Shown here one piece after another: positions 45,663-54,121 of a stretch of 64,000 bases of DNA (positions within the stretch are counted from its first letter, which is position 1; every line of letters starts with the position of its first letter). The notes beneath the pieces were generated by a model. It had not been told where the DNA came from, made no database searches, and saw nothing but the letters and a program-made list of their open reading frames with translations. This stretch comes from Pseudomonas sp. B33.4 (lineage in GTDB: Bacteria > Pseudomonadota > Gammaproteobacteria > Pseudomonadales > Pseudomonadaceae): contig NZ_CP140706.1 of the NCBI RefSeq assembly GCF_034555375.1, forward strand, positions 4,579,001 to 4,643,000, written 5' to 3'. A program made the translations under genes and the position numbers.

Positions 45663-48608
45663 ATGCCCAGCCCACTGCGCCCGGAACAACGCCGGTTCCC
45701 GCTGCATGTGCACATCAGCGTCATGTTCACCTTCCTGCTGCTGCTCACCGGGGTCGTGCTGGGATTGTTCAATTACCGCCAGACCACGCAGATCATCCTT
45801 TCGAGCAGCGAGAAGCTGTTCGAGCGGATCGAACAGGACGTGCGCCTGGACATGTCCGCCACCTATCAGCCGATCCGGCATCTGCTGAGCCTGCTGGCGG
45901 ACAACCCCGCCACTCAGGCCGAGCGCCTTGAACAGCGCTTGCCCTTGCTCAGACCGTTCAGCCAGTCGCTCACCGACAACCCGAATCTGGCTTCGCTGTA
46001 TCTGGGTTATGCCAATGGCGATTTTTTCATGGTGCGCCCGCTGCGCAGCGCCGCGCTGAAAACACTGCTCAACGCCCCTGAAGCGGCGGCATATCAGGTC
46101 TGGAGCATCGAGCATGACGCGCAAGGCGCCATGCACTCACAGTCACTGTTTTTCGATCAGGCACTGACGCCGGCAGGCCGTCAGGACAACCCCGAAGACC
46201 GTTACGATCCGCGCAGTCGTGCGTGGTTCACCGATGCCCGCGAGCAAAGCGAGCAGATCACCACCGAGCCCTACGTGTTTTTCTCCACGCACAATGTCGG
46301 CACCACGCTGGCCCGACGCAGCGGCGCGAACGCCGTGATTGGCGCTGACCTGACGCTGGTCGCACTGTCTGCCGCTCTGAGCAAACACGTGGTCACCGCG
46401 TCCACCGAAATTGCCTTGTTCGATGCTGACGGCAACGCTGTGGCCTACCCCGACAGCCAGAAGCTGATCGTCGATGGCACTACCGCTCACCTGGCAAAAG
46501 CCGCAGACCTGAGTCCAGGTCTGCACGCGCTGCTGTCCGGTGCGCATTCCGGCAATCGCCTGGAGGCGGATGGGCGGCAATGGATCGTCGCCCGCAGCAG
46601 CATTCAGGAGGGCGGCCCGAAAGGTTTGCAACTGGCGCTACTGGTACCGGAAGACGAGTTGTTGGTCGATGCCTACCGCTTGCGCTGGCAAGGTGCGCTG
46701 ATCACCCTGGCGACCTTGCTGCTGTGCCTGCCACTGGGCTGGGTGATTTCGCGAATTCTGGTCAAGCCGTTGCACGCGCTGGTCAAGGAAGCCGACGCCA
46801 TCCGCAGTTTCGATTTCAACTTTCCGCTGGCCCGGCGCTCGCCGGTGCTGGAAGTCGACCAGTTGAGTGTGTCGATGGCGCGGATGAAGGACACCCTGGC
46901 GAGCTTCTTCCGCATTACCGACACCCTCGGTGCCGAAACCCGCTTCGCCCCCCTGCTGCAACGGGTGCTGTTCGAAACGGTGCAGATTGCTCAGGCGCAG
47001 GCGGGGCTGATCTATCTGCGTGAAAGCGACAGCAGTCGCATGGAGCCTTACGGACTGGTCATCGACGGCACGCCTCAGCCCCTGGAGGCGTTCGACATTC
47101 AGGGCCATGATCTGCAACACAATCAGGGTCCGGCGTGGTTCGAGCAATTGGTCAACGCCAACAATGTGGTGAGCAACTTTGGCGTCGATCAGGCTGGCGA
47201 TCTGCAAAAAGTCCTGCTGGCGATGCAATCGCCACGCATCCATCTGATCGGCATCCGCCTGCACAATCGCCACGACGAAACCATCGGCCTGCTGATCCTA
47301 CTGGTAAACGACAGCGGCACGGCGGCCGACCTGGAAAAACTGCGTCCCGACCGCATCGCATTCCTCCAGGCTGTGTCCGGCGCGGCGGCAGTGAGTATCG
47401 AGAGCCAGCGCCTGCAAGCCCGCCAAAAGCAGTTGCTCGACGCCTTCATTCAATTACTTGCCGGTGCCATCGACGCCAAGAGCCCTTATACCGGCGGACA
47501 TTGTCAGCGCGTGCCGGAGCTGACGCTGATGCTTGCCCAGGCAGCGGCAGCCAGTCAGGCGCCGGCCTTCAGCGCCTATCAACCCAGCGAAGACGAGTGG
47601 GAAGCCTTGCACATTGCCGCGTGGCTGCACGATTGCGGCAAGGTCACGACGCCGGAGTACGTGGTCGACAAGGCGACCAAGCTGGAAACCATCAACGACC
47701 GTATTCATGAGATCCGCACCCGCTTCGAAGTGCTCAAGCGTGATGCCTGGATCAGCTATTGGCAGGCGCGGGCGCTGGGCGGTGATGAGACCGCACTGGC
47801 CGAGCTGCGTGACACGGCACTGACAGCGCTGGACGACGACTTTGCGTTTGTCGCGCGCTGTAATCTGGGCAGTGAGGCCATGGCCGAAGCGGATCTGCAA
47901 CGCCTTGATCATCTGGCTCGACGCACCTGGTTGCGTACCCTCGATGACCGTCTGGGTGTGTCCTGGGAAGAGAATCGACGCCAGTCGCGCACGCCGGCAC
48001 CGAGTTTGCCGGTCGGTGAGAAGCTACTGGCAGACAAGCCCGAACACTTGCTCGAACGCGACCCGAACGAGTTGATTCCTGAAGACAATCCGTGGGGCTT
48101 CAAACTGGATGTGCCGCGCTACAAATACAATCGCGGCGAGCTGTACAACCTGAGTATCAGCCGTGGCACCCTGACCCGCGAAGAACGTTACGTGATCAAT
48201 CACCACATGGTCCAGACCATCATGATGCTCAGTCACCTGCCCTTCCCCGGCCATCTCGACAGCATTGCCGAAATCGCCGGCGGTCATCATGAAAAGATGG
48301 ACGGCACCGGCTACCCGAAACGCCTGAAGCGTGAAGACATGAGCCTGCCCGCGCGAATGATGGCGATTGCCGATATCTTCGAGGCGCTGACAGCAGCCGA
48401 TCGCCCGTACAAGAAAGCCAAAACCTTGAATGAAGCGTTGGCAATTATGGCGACCATGTGTCGCGAAGCACATATCGATGCGCAACTGTTTGGATTGTTC
48501 ATCAATGAGGGCGTTTACATGCAGTACGCCGTGCGCTTTCTCGATTCCGCGCAGATCGACAGCGTCGATCCGGCCAGCCTGCTGCACAAAGCTGGCCTCA
48601 CCGCATGA
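45663..48608 (+). CDS. HD-GYP phosphodiesterase with dCache, HAMP and GAF domains
   Basis: A 981-residue inner-membrane protein. Order: transmembrane helix (about 18-38), periplasmic dCache sensor (40-325; YGYANG and DRYDPRSRAWF stretches), transmembrane helix (345-365), HAMP (365-420), GAF (430-570) and HD-GYP region (590-975). The HD site is WLHDCGK (His 656, Asp 657) and the GYP site is HHEKMDGTGYP (GYP at 883-885); both catalytic sets are intact. The two are about 226 residues apart, against about 60 in RpfG-type domains, because of a charged insertion. It should cleave cyclic di-GMP. It follows the EvgS-like gene by 47 bases on the same strand. Confidence 0.88.
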   Translation: MPSPLRPEQRRFPLHVHISVMFTFLLLLTGVVLGLFNYRQTTQIILSSSEKLFERIEQDVRLDMSATYQPIRHLLSLLADNPATQAERLEQRLPLLRPFSQSLTDNPNLASLYLGYANGDFFMVRPLRSAALKTLLNAPEAAAYQVWSIEHDAQGAMHSQSLFFDQALTPAGRQDNPEDRYDPRSRAWFTDAREQSEQITTEPYVFFSTHNVGTTLARRSGANAVIGADLTLVALSAALSKHVVTASTEIALFDADGNAVAYPDSQKLIVDGTTAHLAKAADLSPGLHALLSGAHSGNRLEADGRQWIVARSSIQEGGPKGLQLALLVPEDELLVDAYRLRWQGALITLATLLLCLPLGWVISRILVKPLHALVKEADAIRSFDFNFPLARRSPVLEVDQLSVSMARMKDTLASFFRITDTLGAETRFAPLLQRVLFETVQIAQAQAGLIYLRESDSSRMEPYGLVIDGTPQPLEAFDIQGHDLQHNQGPAWFEQLVNANNVVSNFGVDQAGDLQKVLLAMQSPRIHLIGIRLHNRHDETIGLLILLVNDSGTAADLEKLRPDRIAFLQAVSGAAAVSIESQRLQARQKQLLDAFIQLLAGAIDAKSPYTGGHCQRVPELTLMLAQAAAASQAPAFSAYQPSEDEWEALHIAAWLHDCGKVTTPEYVVDKATKLETINDRIHEIRTRFEVLKRDAWISYWQARALGGDETALAELRDTALTALDDDFAFVARCNLGSEAMAEADLQRLDHLARRTWLRTLDDRLGVSWEENRRQSRTPAPSLPVGEKLLADKPEHLLERDPNELIPEDNPWGFKLDVPRYKYNRGELYNLSISRGTLTREERYVINHHMVQTIMMLSHLPFPGHLDSIAEIAGGHHEKMDGTGYPKRLKREDMSLPARMMAIADIFEALTAADRPYKKAKTLNEALAIMATMCREAHIDAQLFGLFINEGVYMQYAVRFLDSAQIDSVDPASLLHKAGLTA

Positions 48609-49091
48609 TCAGCAGTCAGTCAGACGCAGGAAAATCGCCGCCAGTTGCTCGATACCCGCCTGATCCTGCGCGCCGAAACGCGCCAGTTTCGGGCTGTCGA
48701 GGTCGAGCACACCGATCAGGCGTCCGTCCTTGACCAAGGGCACGACCAGCTCACTGTTCGAAGCGCTGTCGCAGGCGATATGACCGGGGAACGCATGCAC
48801 GTCTTCGACGCGTTGGGTTTGCTGACTGGCCGCCGCCGCGCCACACACACCACGGCCGAACGGAATGCGCACACAGGCGATCTGGCCCTGGAACGGACCC
48901 AGCACCAGCTCTTCGTTGCGGTTGAGGTAAAAACCCGCCCAGTTCAGATCATCGAGCTGGTTGAACAGGAACGCCGAAAACTGCGCGGCGTTGGCGATGA
49001 AATCGCGCTCATCCGCCAGCAGCGATTCCAGTTGCGCGGCCAACATGCCATAGCCTTCGAGGCCCTGGCCGCTTTGTTGCAAATCAATCAT
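48609..49091 (-). CDS. msrC: Free methionine-(R)-sulfoxide reductase (GAF type)
   Basis: A 160-residue GAF-fold fRMsr, which reduces free methionine-R-sulfoxide. The catalytic cysteines appear in QIACVRIPFGRGVCGAAA near 84 and 94 and in HIACDSASNSELVVP near 118. ATG at 49091 follows GGAG. The GTG/ATG extension of 19 codons upstream lies inside the next gene and is not used. It overlaps the ATPase gene by ATGA. Its 3' end touches the HD-GYP stop. Confidence 0.92.
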   Translation of the reverse strand: MIDLQQSGQGLEGYGMLAAQLESLLADERDFIANAAQFSAFLFNQLDDLNWAGFYLNRNEELVLGPFQGQIACVRIPFGRGVCGAAAASQQTQRVEDVHAFPGHIACDSASNSELVVPLVKDGRLIGVLDLDSPKLARFGAQDQAGIEQLAAIFLRLTDC

Positions 49092-49978
49092 GCCTTGTGC
49101 TCCAACAATTTCAGTCCCACCCAGTAACGGGCGAATTGGTACGCGCAACGTCCGTTGCGATTACCGCGGCCGGTGGCCCAACGCACGGCAAGGATGTCCA
49201 GCTCTTCGTCGCGTTGCCAGCTCAGGCCAGCCTTGGCCGCCAACTGGCCGATCCAGTGTTCGACGACGTTAAGGAAGTGTTCTTGGGTAAACGGATAAAA
49301 CGACAGCCACAGACCGAAACGGTCCGACAGCGCGATCTTGTCTTCAACGGCTTCGCTGGGATGCAGTTCGCCGTCGACGCGTTTCCAGTTTTCGTTGTCG
49401 CTTTCCTTCTCCGGCACCAAGTGGCGGCGGTTGGAAGTGGCGTACAGCAAAACGTTATCCGGGGCCTGCTCCAGCGAGCCGTCGAGCACGCTTTTGAGCA
49501 CGCGATAATCACCTTCACCGGATTCGAACGACAAGTCATCGCAAAACAGCACGAAACGTTGTGGCAGCTTGCCGATCTGCTCGACCACTCGTGGCAGATC
49601 CGCCAGATGATCACGCTCGATTTCGATCAGGCGCAGGCCGGCGGCGGCGTGTTCCGCGAGCAAGGCCCGCACCAGCGACGACTTGCCGGTACCGCGCGAG
49701 CCCCAGAGCAATGCATGGTTGGCCGGCATGCCATCGAGAAATTGCTGGGTATTGCGCCCCAGTTGCTCCAGTTGACGGTCGACACCGATCAGGTCGGACA
49801 GGCGCATGTCGAGGCTGACTTCCAGCGGCAGCAGATAGCCGCTGCGCCCGTCGCGCTGCCAGCGCGCAGCCAGACAAGTATCCCAGTCGATCACCGGCCG
49901 TGTTGCCGGCAACAACGGTTCGATCCGCGCCAGAACCGACTCGGCGCGTTCAAGAAAAGCATTCAATCGGGAATCCAC
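49088..49978 (-). CDS. DUF815-type AAA ATPase
   Basis: A 296-residue ATPase of the DUF815 (YcaJ-unrelated, AAA-like) family. Walker A: WGSRGTGKSSLVRALL near 95; Walker B: RFVLFCDDLSF near 143; sensor-type VLLYATSNRRHLVP near 175. No nuclease or protease part. GTG at 49978 follows GAGGAG; an earlier ATG at 50038 has none. Its function is unknown. It is translationally coupled to msrC by a four-base overlap, an arrangement that may be only packing. Confidence 0.85.
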   Translation of the reverse strand: MDSRLNAFLERAESVLARIEPLLPATRPVIDWDTCLAARWQRDGRSGYLLPLEVSLDMRLSDLIGVDRQLEQLGRNTQQFLDGMPANHALLWGSRGTGKSSLVRALLAEHAAAGLRLIEIERDHLADLPRVVEQIGKLPQRFVLFCDDLSFESGEGDYRVLKSVLDGSLEQAPDNVLLYATSNRRHLVPEKESDNENWKRVDGELHPSEAVEDKIALSDRFGLWLSFYPFTQEHFLNVVEHWIGQLAAKAGLSWQRDEELDILAVRWATGRGNRNGRCAYQFARYWVGLKLLEHKA

Positions 49979-50129
49979 GTCTTCTCCTCGGGCACGTTCA
50001 CAGTGATGATGACGATCCAGCGACGACGCACAGATCAAAATTCACCTACCAAGCCTTGTTACAAGGCGATTCGGGAACCTCGGTATCCATACATGATCGA
50101 CTATGCTTGAGCAGCGAAGGGAAACGGAA

Positions 50130-52466
50130 GTGGTTCAACACCCCATGGATATCAAATTCACCCACCGGCTGTCTTACAAGCAAGCCAGGCTTACCGTGCT
50201 GGTCGGGTTCATTCTGGGCACGCTGCTCAGCCTGCTGCAAATCGGCATCGATTATGCCAGTGAAGACGCCTCTATCAACCGTGAAATCCTGTCTTTACTG
50301 GAAATCAGCCATAACCCGGCGTCACGTATCGCCTACAACATCGACGCCGAGCTGGCGCAGGAACTGACCCTGGGGCTGTTGCGCTCACCGGCGATCATTT
50401 CTGCGCAACTGATCGACAACAACAGCACAGTGCTGGCCAGCGTCAAACGCCCGGAACTGCAAAGCGGGTATCGGGTAATCAGCGACTTCCTGTTTGGTGC
50501 CAAGCGCCAGTTCGAGGATCGTCTGTACCTGGACCATCTGCCCAACGAATCGCTGGGCGTGTTGAGTCTCGAGGTCGATACTTTCGCCTTTGGCAGCCGC
50601 TTCCTGCGCCGGGCCGAGGTGACCCTGCTCAATGGCTTCGCCCGCAGCCTGATTCTGACCGGCATCCTGCTGGCGCTGTTCTACGTGATGCTGACCAAAC
50701 CACTGGTGCGGGTGATCCGCGAACTCAGTGGACGCGACCCGCGCAGTGCCGAACCGACCACGCTGGAATGTCCGGCCGGCCACGCCAACGATGAAATCGG
50801 CGTACTGGTCAAAGTCGCCAATCAACAGTTCGAGAACATCGCCACAGAAATCCAGCAGCGGCGCAACGCCGAAAACCGCCTGACCGACTATCTCGGACAA
50901 CTGGAAAATATCGTCTCGGCGCGCACCGCCGAACTCAAGGCAATCAATGCGCGGCTCAGCCAGTCCAATCAGGAACTCGAAGTGGCCCGCAGCACCGCGC
51001 TGGAAATGGCCGAGGCCCGCTCGGCCTTCCTCGCCAACATGAGCCATGAGATCCGCACGCCGCTCAACGGCCTGCTGGGGATGATCGCGCTGTCACTCGA
51101 CGGCCCGTTGAACGCCGAGCAGCAGCAACAGCTGTCGATCGCCCACGATTCGGGCAAGGTGCTGGTGGAGTTGCTCAACGATATTCTCGACCTGTCGAAA
51201 TTCGATGCCGGGCAGCTGGAGCTCGAGCACATTCCGTTCGATCTTGGCTCATTGATCGAAGACACCGCCAACCTGCTCTCGCAAAATGCCGCGCCGAGCG
51301 TCGAGCTGACCTGCCTGATCGACCCGCACTTCCCCGCCCTGGTGCTGGGCGATCCGACCCGGGTCCGGCAGATCGTCAGCAACCTGCTGTCCAACGCGCT
51401 GAAATTCACCCGGTTCGGCCGGGTGGATGTGCGCTTGTCGACCTCAAGGGATGGCGTGCGCATCGAGGTCTGCGACACCGGCATCGGCATCGCCCAGGAC
51501 GCGCAGCTGAAAATCTTCCAGCCGTTCACCCAGGCGGGCGCCGGGATCACCCGTCAGTATGGCGGCACCGGGCTGGGACTGGCGCTGACGTACAACCTCT
51601 GCGAAGCCATGCAGGGCCGCCTGACCATCAGCTCCGAGACCGGCTTCGGCAGTCAGTTCTGTGCCGAGCTGCCGCTGCCCTGCCATACCCGCGCACTGGC
51701 ACCGGCGCCGCTGCACGGCAAGATACTCGCCATCACCGCCGCCAGCAGTGGTCTGGCAGAGCTGTTGCAGAGCCTGCTGCCGGTCTGGGGACTTGCGTAT
51801 GAACAGCGCACCATTGATGACTCGCTGCTGGGCCTGACCCCGGACGTGGTGATCACCGATTGTCCGGAGTGCCTGTTCGGCCTGCGCCCGACGCTCGTTG
51901 CGCCGATTTTGCTGGTGACCGCCTACGGCAGTTTCCTGCCGAGCGAAGAAGCGGCCGCCCTGGCTCCGCTGCAGCAGCAGGCGCGACCGTTGGCGCGCAA
52001 TGCGCTCTACCAGAACCTGCGGCGCACCCTGCAACCGGACGTGGTTGCGATCAACGATGCGCAGCTCGAAACCTCTCCCTCGGTGCGACGCGGACGGGTG
52101 TTGCTGGTCGAGGACAACCCGGTCAATCAACTGGTGGCCAAAGGCATGCTCGGCAAACTGGGCTGCGAGGTCATCGTCGCCGCCCATGGTGCCGAAGCGC
52201 TGGATCAACTGGAATATCACGAATTCGATCTGGTACTGATGGACTGCAACATGCCCGTCATGGACGGTTACGAGGCCAGCCGGCAGATCCGCCAGAGCGG
52301 ACGCTGGCCGAACCTGCCCATCGTCGCCCTGACCGCCAACGCGATGTCCGAGGAACGCGAACGCTGCCGCGCGGCAGGCATGAGCGACTATCTGGCCAAG
52401 CCGTTCCGCCGTGAAGAACTGGCGGCACTGCTCGATCAATGGATTCCGACTACGACAGCGCCTTGA
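50130..52466 (+). CDS. Hybrid sensor kinase with one degenerate and one intact receiver
   Basis: About 778 residues (from GTG 50130, which has GAAGGGA upstream; ATG 50103 is also possible). Two transmembrane helices (about 18-40 and 172-195) enclose a periplasmic domain of some 130 residues with no recognised fold. HAMP-like segment (195-250), coiled coil, HisKA with FLANMSHEIRTPLNGLLG (His near 306), HATPase (GTGLGLALT). A first receiver-like region (about 525-635) lacks the acidic pair (KILAITAASS) but keeps VVITDCP and LLVTAYG. A second, complete receiver (LLVEDNPVNQ; VLMDCNMPVMDG; Lys in YLAKPF) ends the protein. No Hpt domain. Its end overlaps the ohrR-like gene by 17 bases. Confidence 0.88.
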   Translation: MVQHPMDIKFTHRLSYKQARLTVLVGFILGTLLSLLQIGIDYASEDASINREILSLLEISHNPASRIAYNIDAELAQELTLGLLRSPAIISAQLIDNNSTVLASVKRPELQSGYRVISDFLFGAKRQFEDRLYLDHLPNESLGVLSLEVDTFAFGSRFLRRAEVTLLNGFARSLILTGILLALFYVMLTKPLVRVIRELSGRDPRSAEPTTLECPAGHANDEIGVLVKVANQQFENIATEIQQRRNAENRLTDYLGQLENIVSARTAELKAINARLSQSNQELEVARSTALEMAEARSAFLANMSHEIRTPLNGLLGMIALSLDGPLNAEQQQQLSIAHDSGKVLVELLNDILDLSKFDAGQLELEHIPFDLGSLIEDTANLLSQNAAPSVELTCLIDPHFPALVLGDPTRVRQIVSNLLSNALKFTRFGRVDVRLSTSRDGVRIEVCDTGIGIAQDAQLKIFQPFTQAGAGITRQYGGTGLGLALTYNLCEAMQGRLTISSETGFGSQFCAELPLPCHTRALAPAPLHGKILAITAASSGLAELLQSLLPVWGLAYEQRTIDDSLLGLTPDVVITDCPECLFGLRPTLVAPILLVTAYGSFLPSEEAAALAPLQQQARPLARNALYQNLRRTLQPDVVAINDAQLETSPSVRRGRVLLVEDNPVNQLVAKGMLGKLGCEVIVAAHGAEALDQLEYHEFDLVLMDCNMPVMDGYEASRQIRQSGRWPNLPIVALTANAMSEERERCRAAGMSDYLAKPFRREELAALLDQWIPTTTAP

Positions 52467-52911
52467 TCTGCCCCAGCAAGTGATCGAGACCGTCGCGCAA
52501 GTCATTGAGGCGGTCCAGATCCACCCCGCTGTCGCACAGCAGCCGGGCCTTGAGCGGACTGACCTGCTCACGCAAGGCTTGCCCGGCCGGCGTCAGGCTC
52601 AGGTGAACTTCGCGCTCGTCGCGCGTCGAACGCTGGCGCTGCACCCACTGCAATTGCTCCAGACGCTTGAGCAACGGCGTCAGCGTGCCCGAGTCGAGCG
52701 CCAGGCGCTCACCCAACGCCTTGACGGTCGGTTGCTCCGGCGCGCTGTCCTGCCATTCCCACAACACCAGCATTGCCAGATACTGCGGGTACGTCAGGCC
52801 GAGCTGATCGAGCATCGGCTTGTAGGCGCGAATCACCGCCCGGGAGGCGGCGTACAACTTGAAGCACAACTGGCTGTCGAGCTTCAGCGAATCGACCGGC
52901 AGGCTGTTCAT
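52450..52911 (-). CDS. OhrR-like MarR regulator
   Basis: A 153-residue MarR-family repressor. The N-terminal sequence [16 protein letters not shown] near residue 10 places a Cys where OhrR regulators have their peroxide-sensing Cys. The winged helix (about 60-110; [24 protein letters not shown], read in parts) and the [11 protein letters not shown] wing follow. It should detect organic hydroperoxide and release DNA. The start overlaps the end of the glutathione peroxidase gene by four bases (ATGA), so the two are translated together. The longer frame running up to 53247 is only the shadow of gpx. A 24-base palindrome lies at the head of the operon. Confidence 0.9.
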   Translation of the reverse strand: MNSLPVDSLKLDSQLCFKLYAASRAVIRAYKPMLDQLGLTYPQYLAMLVLWEWQDSAPEQPTVKALGERLALDSGTLTPLLKRLEQLQWVQRQRSTRDEREVHLSLTPAGQALREQVSPLKARLLCDSGVDLDRLNDLRDGLDHLLGQIKALS

Positions 52912-53393
52912 TTGAGCAGGGCTTCGATCTCGCGGCTCAGGTCCTGCGGCTTGGTGGCCGGGGCGAAGCGCTTGACCAACTGGCCATCCTTGCCGATGAG
53001 GAACTTGGTGAAGTTCCACTTGATGCCTTGGGAACCCAGTACGCCCGGCGCACGTTTCTTCAACTGCACGAACAGCGGATGAGCGCCGGCGCCGTTGACT
53101 TCGATCTTCTTGAACAGCGGGAAGCTGACACCGAAGTTCAGCTCGCAGAATTCGCTGATCGCACCCTCGTTGCCCGGCTCCTGCTTGCCGAACTGATTGC
53201 AGGGAAAGCCCAAGACCACCAGGCCCTGATCCTTGTAGGTCTGCCACAGCTCTTCAAGGCCTTTGTACTGCGGGGTGAAGCCGCACTTGCTCGCGGTGTT
53301 GACCACCAATACCGCTTTGCCGGCGAAATCGGCCAGGGTCTTTTGTTCACCTTTGATCGTGGTGCAGGGGATGTTCAGCAGGTTGTCGCTCAT
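52908..53393 (-). CDS. Glutathione peroxidase family protein
   Basis: A 161-residue BtuE/GPx-type thioredoxin-fold peroxidase. The catalytic Cys is in VNTASKCGFTPQY near 36, Gln in GFPCNQFGKQEPG near 70 and Trp in IKWNFTKFLIG near 125, forming the Cys-Gln-Trp triad. Bacterial members use thioredoxin as well as glutathione and reduce lipid or organic hydroperoxides. It is the first gene of a two-gene unit with the OhrR-like regulator, where most genomes have ohr in this position. ATG at 53393. Downstream of a perfect inverted repeat. Confidence 0.93.
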   Translation of the reverse strand: MSDNLLNIPCTTIKGEQKTLADFAGKAVLVVNTASKCGFTPQYKGLEELWQTYKDQGLVVLGFPCNQFGKQEPGNEGAISEFCELNFGVSFPLFKKIEVNGAGAHPLFVQLKKRAPGVLGSQGIKWNFTKFLIGKDGQLVKRFAPATKPQDLSREIEALLK

Positions 53394-53438
53394 GGGGCGG
53401 GCTCCGCAGACTGTCGGGAAAGACCAAACATAGCGAGC

Positions 53439-53462
53439 AATTAAATTGCGTGCAATTTAATT
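53439..53462. promoter_or_regulatory. Perfect 24-base palindrome, probable OhrR-like operator
   Basis: AATTAAATTGC-GT-GCAATTTAATT: two 11-base arms, fully complementary, centred on GT, 46 bases before the ATG of the glutathione peroxidase gene. Known OhrR sites are AT-rich palindromes of this kind (TACAATT/AATTGTA), so this is a good candidate. Confidence 0.75.
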
Positions 53463-53501
53463 ATTCAAAAACAAGGCGACCCGGAAGTCGCCTTTATTCG
53501 C

Positions 53502-53897
53502 TTATTCCCGTGGTACCAGGTCCAGGCACACCGAGTTGATGCAATAGCGCAGGCCGGTTGGTGGTGGGCCATCGGGGAACACATGACCCAGGTGCGCATC
53601 GCAGCGCGCGCACTTCACCTCAGTGCGGATCATGCCGTGGCTGATATCACGAATTTCGGTCATCGCGCTTTCGCCAATCGGCGCGTAGAAGCTCGGCCAG
53701 CCGCAGCCGGAATCGAATTTGGTCTTGGAGTCGAACAGCGCTTCATTGCAGCAAACGCAGTGATAGACACCGTCGGTCTTGGTGTCGTTGTATTTGCCGG
53801 AGAACGGTCGCTCGGTCGCACTGAGACGGCAAACGTTGTATTGCTCGGGGTCGAGCATCTCACGCCATTCTTCCAGGGTTTTTTCCAACTTTTCCAT
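53502..53897 (-). CDS. msrB: Peptide methionine-(R)-sulfoxide reductase MsrB
   Basis: A 131-residue MsrB. Zinc-binding CxxC pairs are in [10 protein letters not shown] near 47 and [14 protein letters not shown] near 97; the catalytic Cys is in [13 protein letters not shown] near 120. It reduces the R-epimer of methionine sulfoxide in proteins. Two adjacent ATG codons and a GTG make the start uncertain; 53897 has the best spacing to GAGGTG. It follows gpx on the same strand but the palindrome and about 40 bases separate them. Confidence 0.94.
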   Translation of the reverse strand: MEKLEKTLEEWREMLDPEQYNVCRLSATERPFSGKYNDTKTDGVYHCVCCNEALFDSKTKFDSGCGWPSFYAPIGESAMTEIRDISHGMIRTEVKCARCDAHLGHVFPDGPPPTGLRYCINSVCLDLVPRE

Positions 53898-54121
53898 CAT
53901 CACACCTCAGCGGCTGAAAAAGCCCGATCTGTACCTTTTCCACGGATCGGGCGGCACGTATGATTGCGCCTCGTCACGCACCAGTCTGGCAGCCAGACCG
54001 GGCGCATTCAAACGGATTATGGGAGCCACGGCTCAAGACGTCCGCCTGTGTGAAAACACAGGAATCCCAGCACGGTTGTCCATTCGCCGCCTGGATCGTT
54101 CATTTTCGGGATCACATCGCC

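Noticed and set aside
52912..53247. N-terminal extension of the OhrR-like regulator
   Set aside because: It is an alternate-frame reading of gpx; MarR similarity begins only at 52911 and an ATGA overlap marks the real start.
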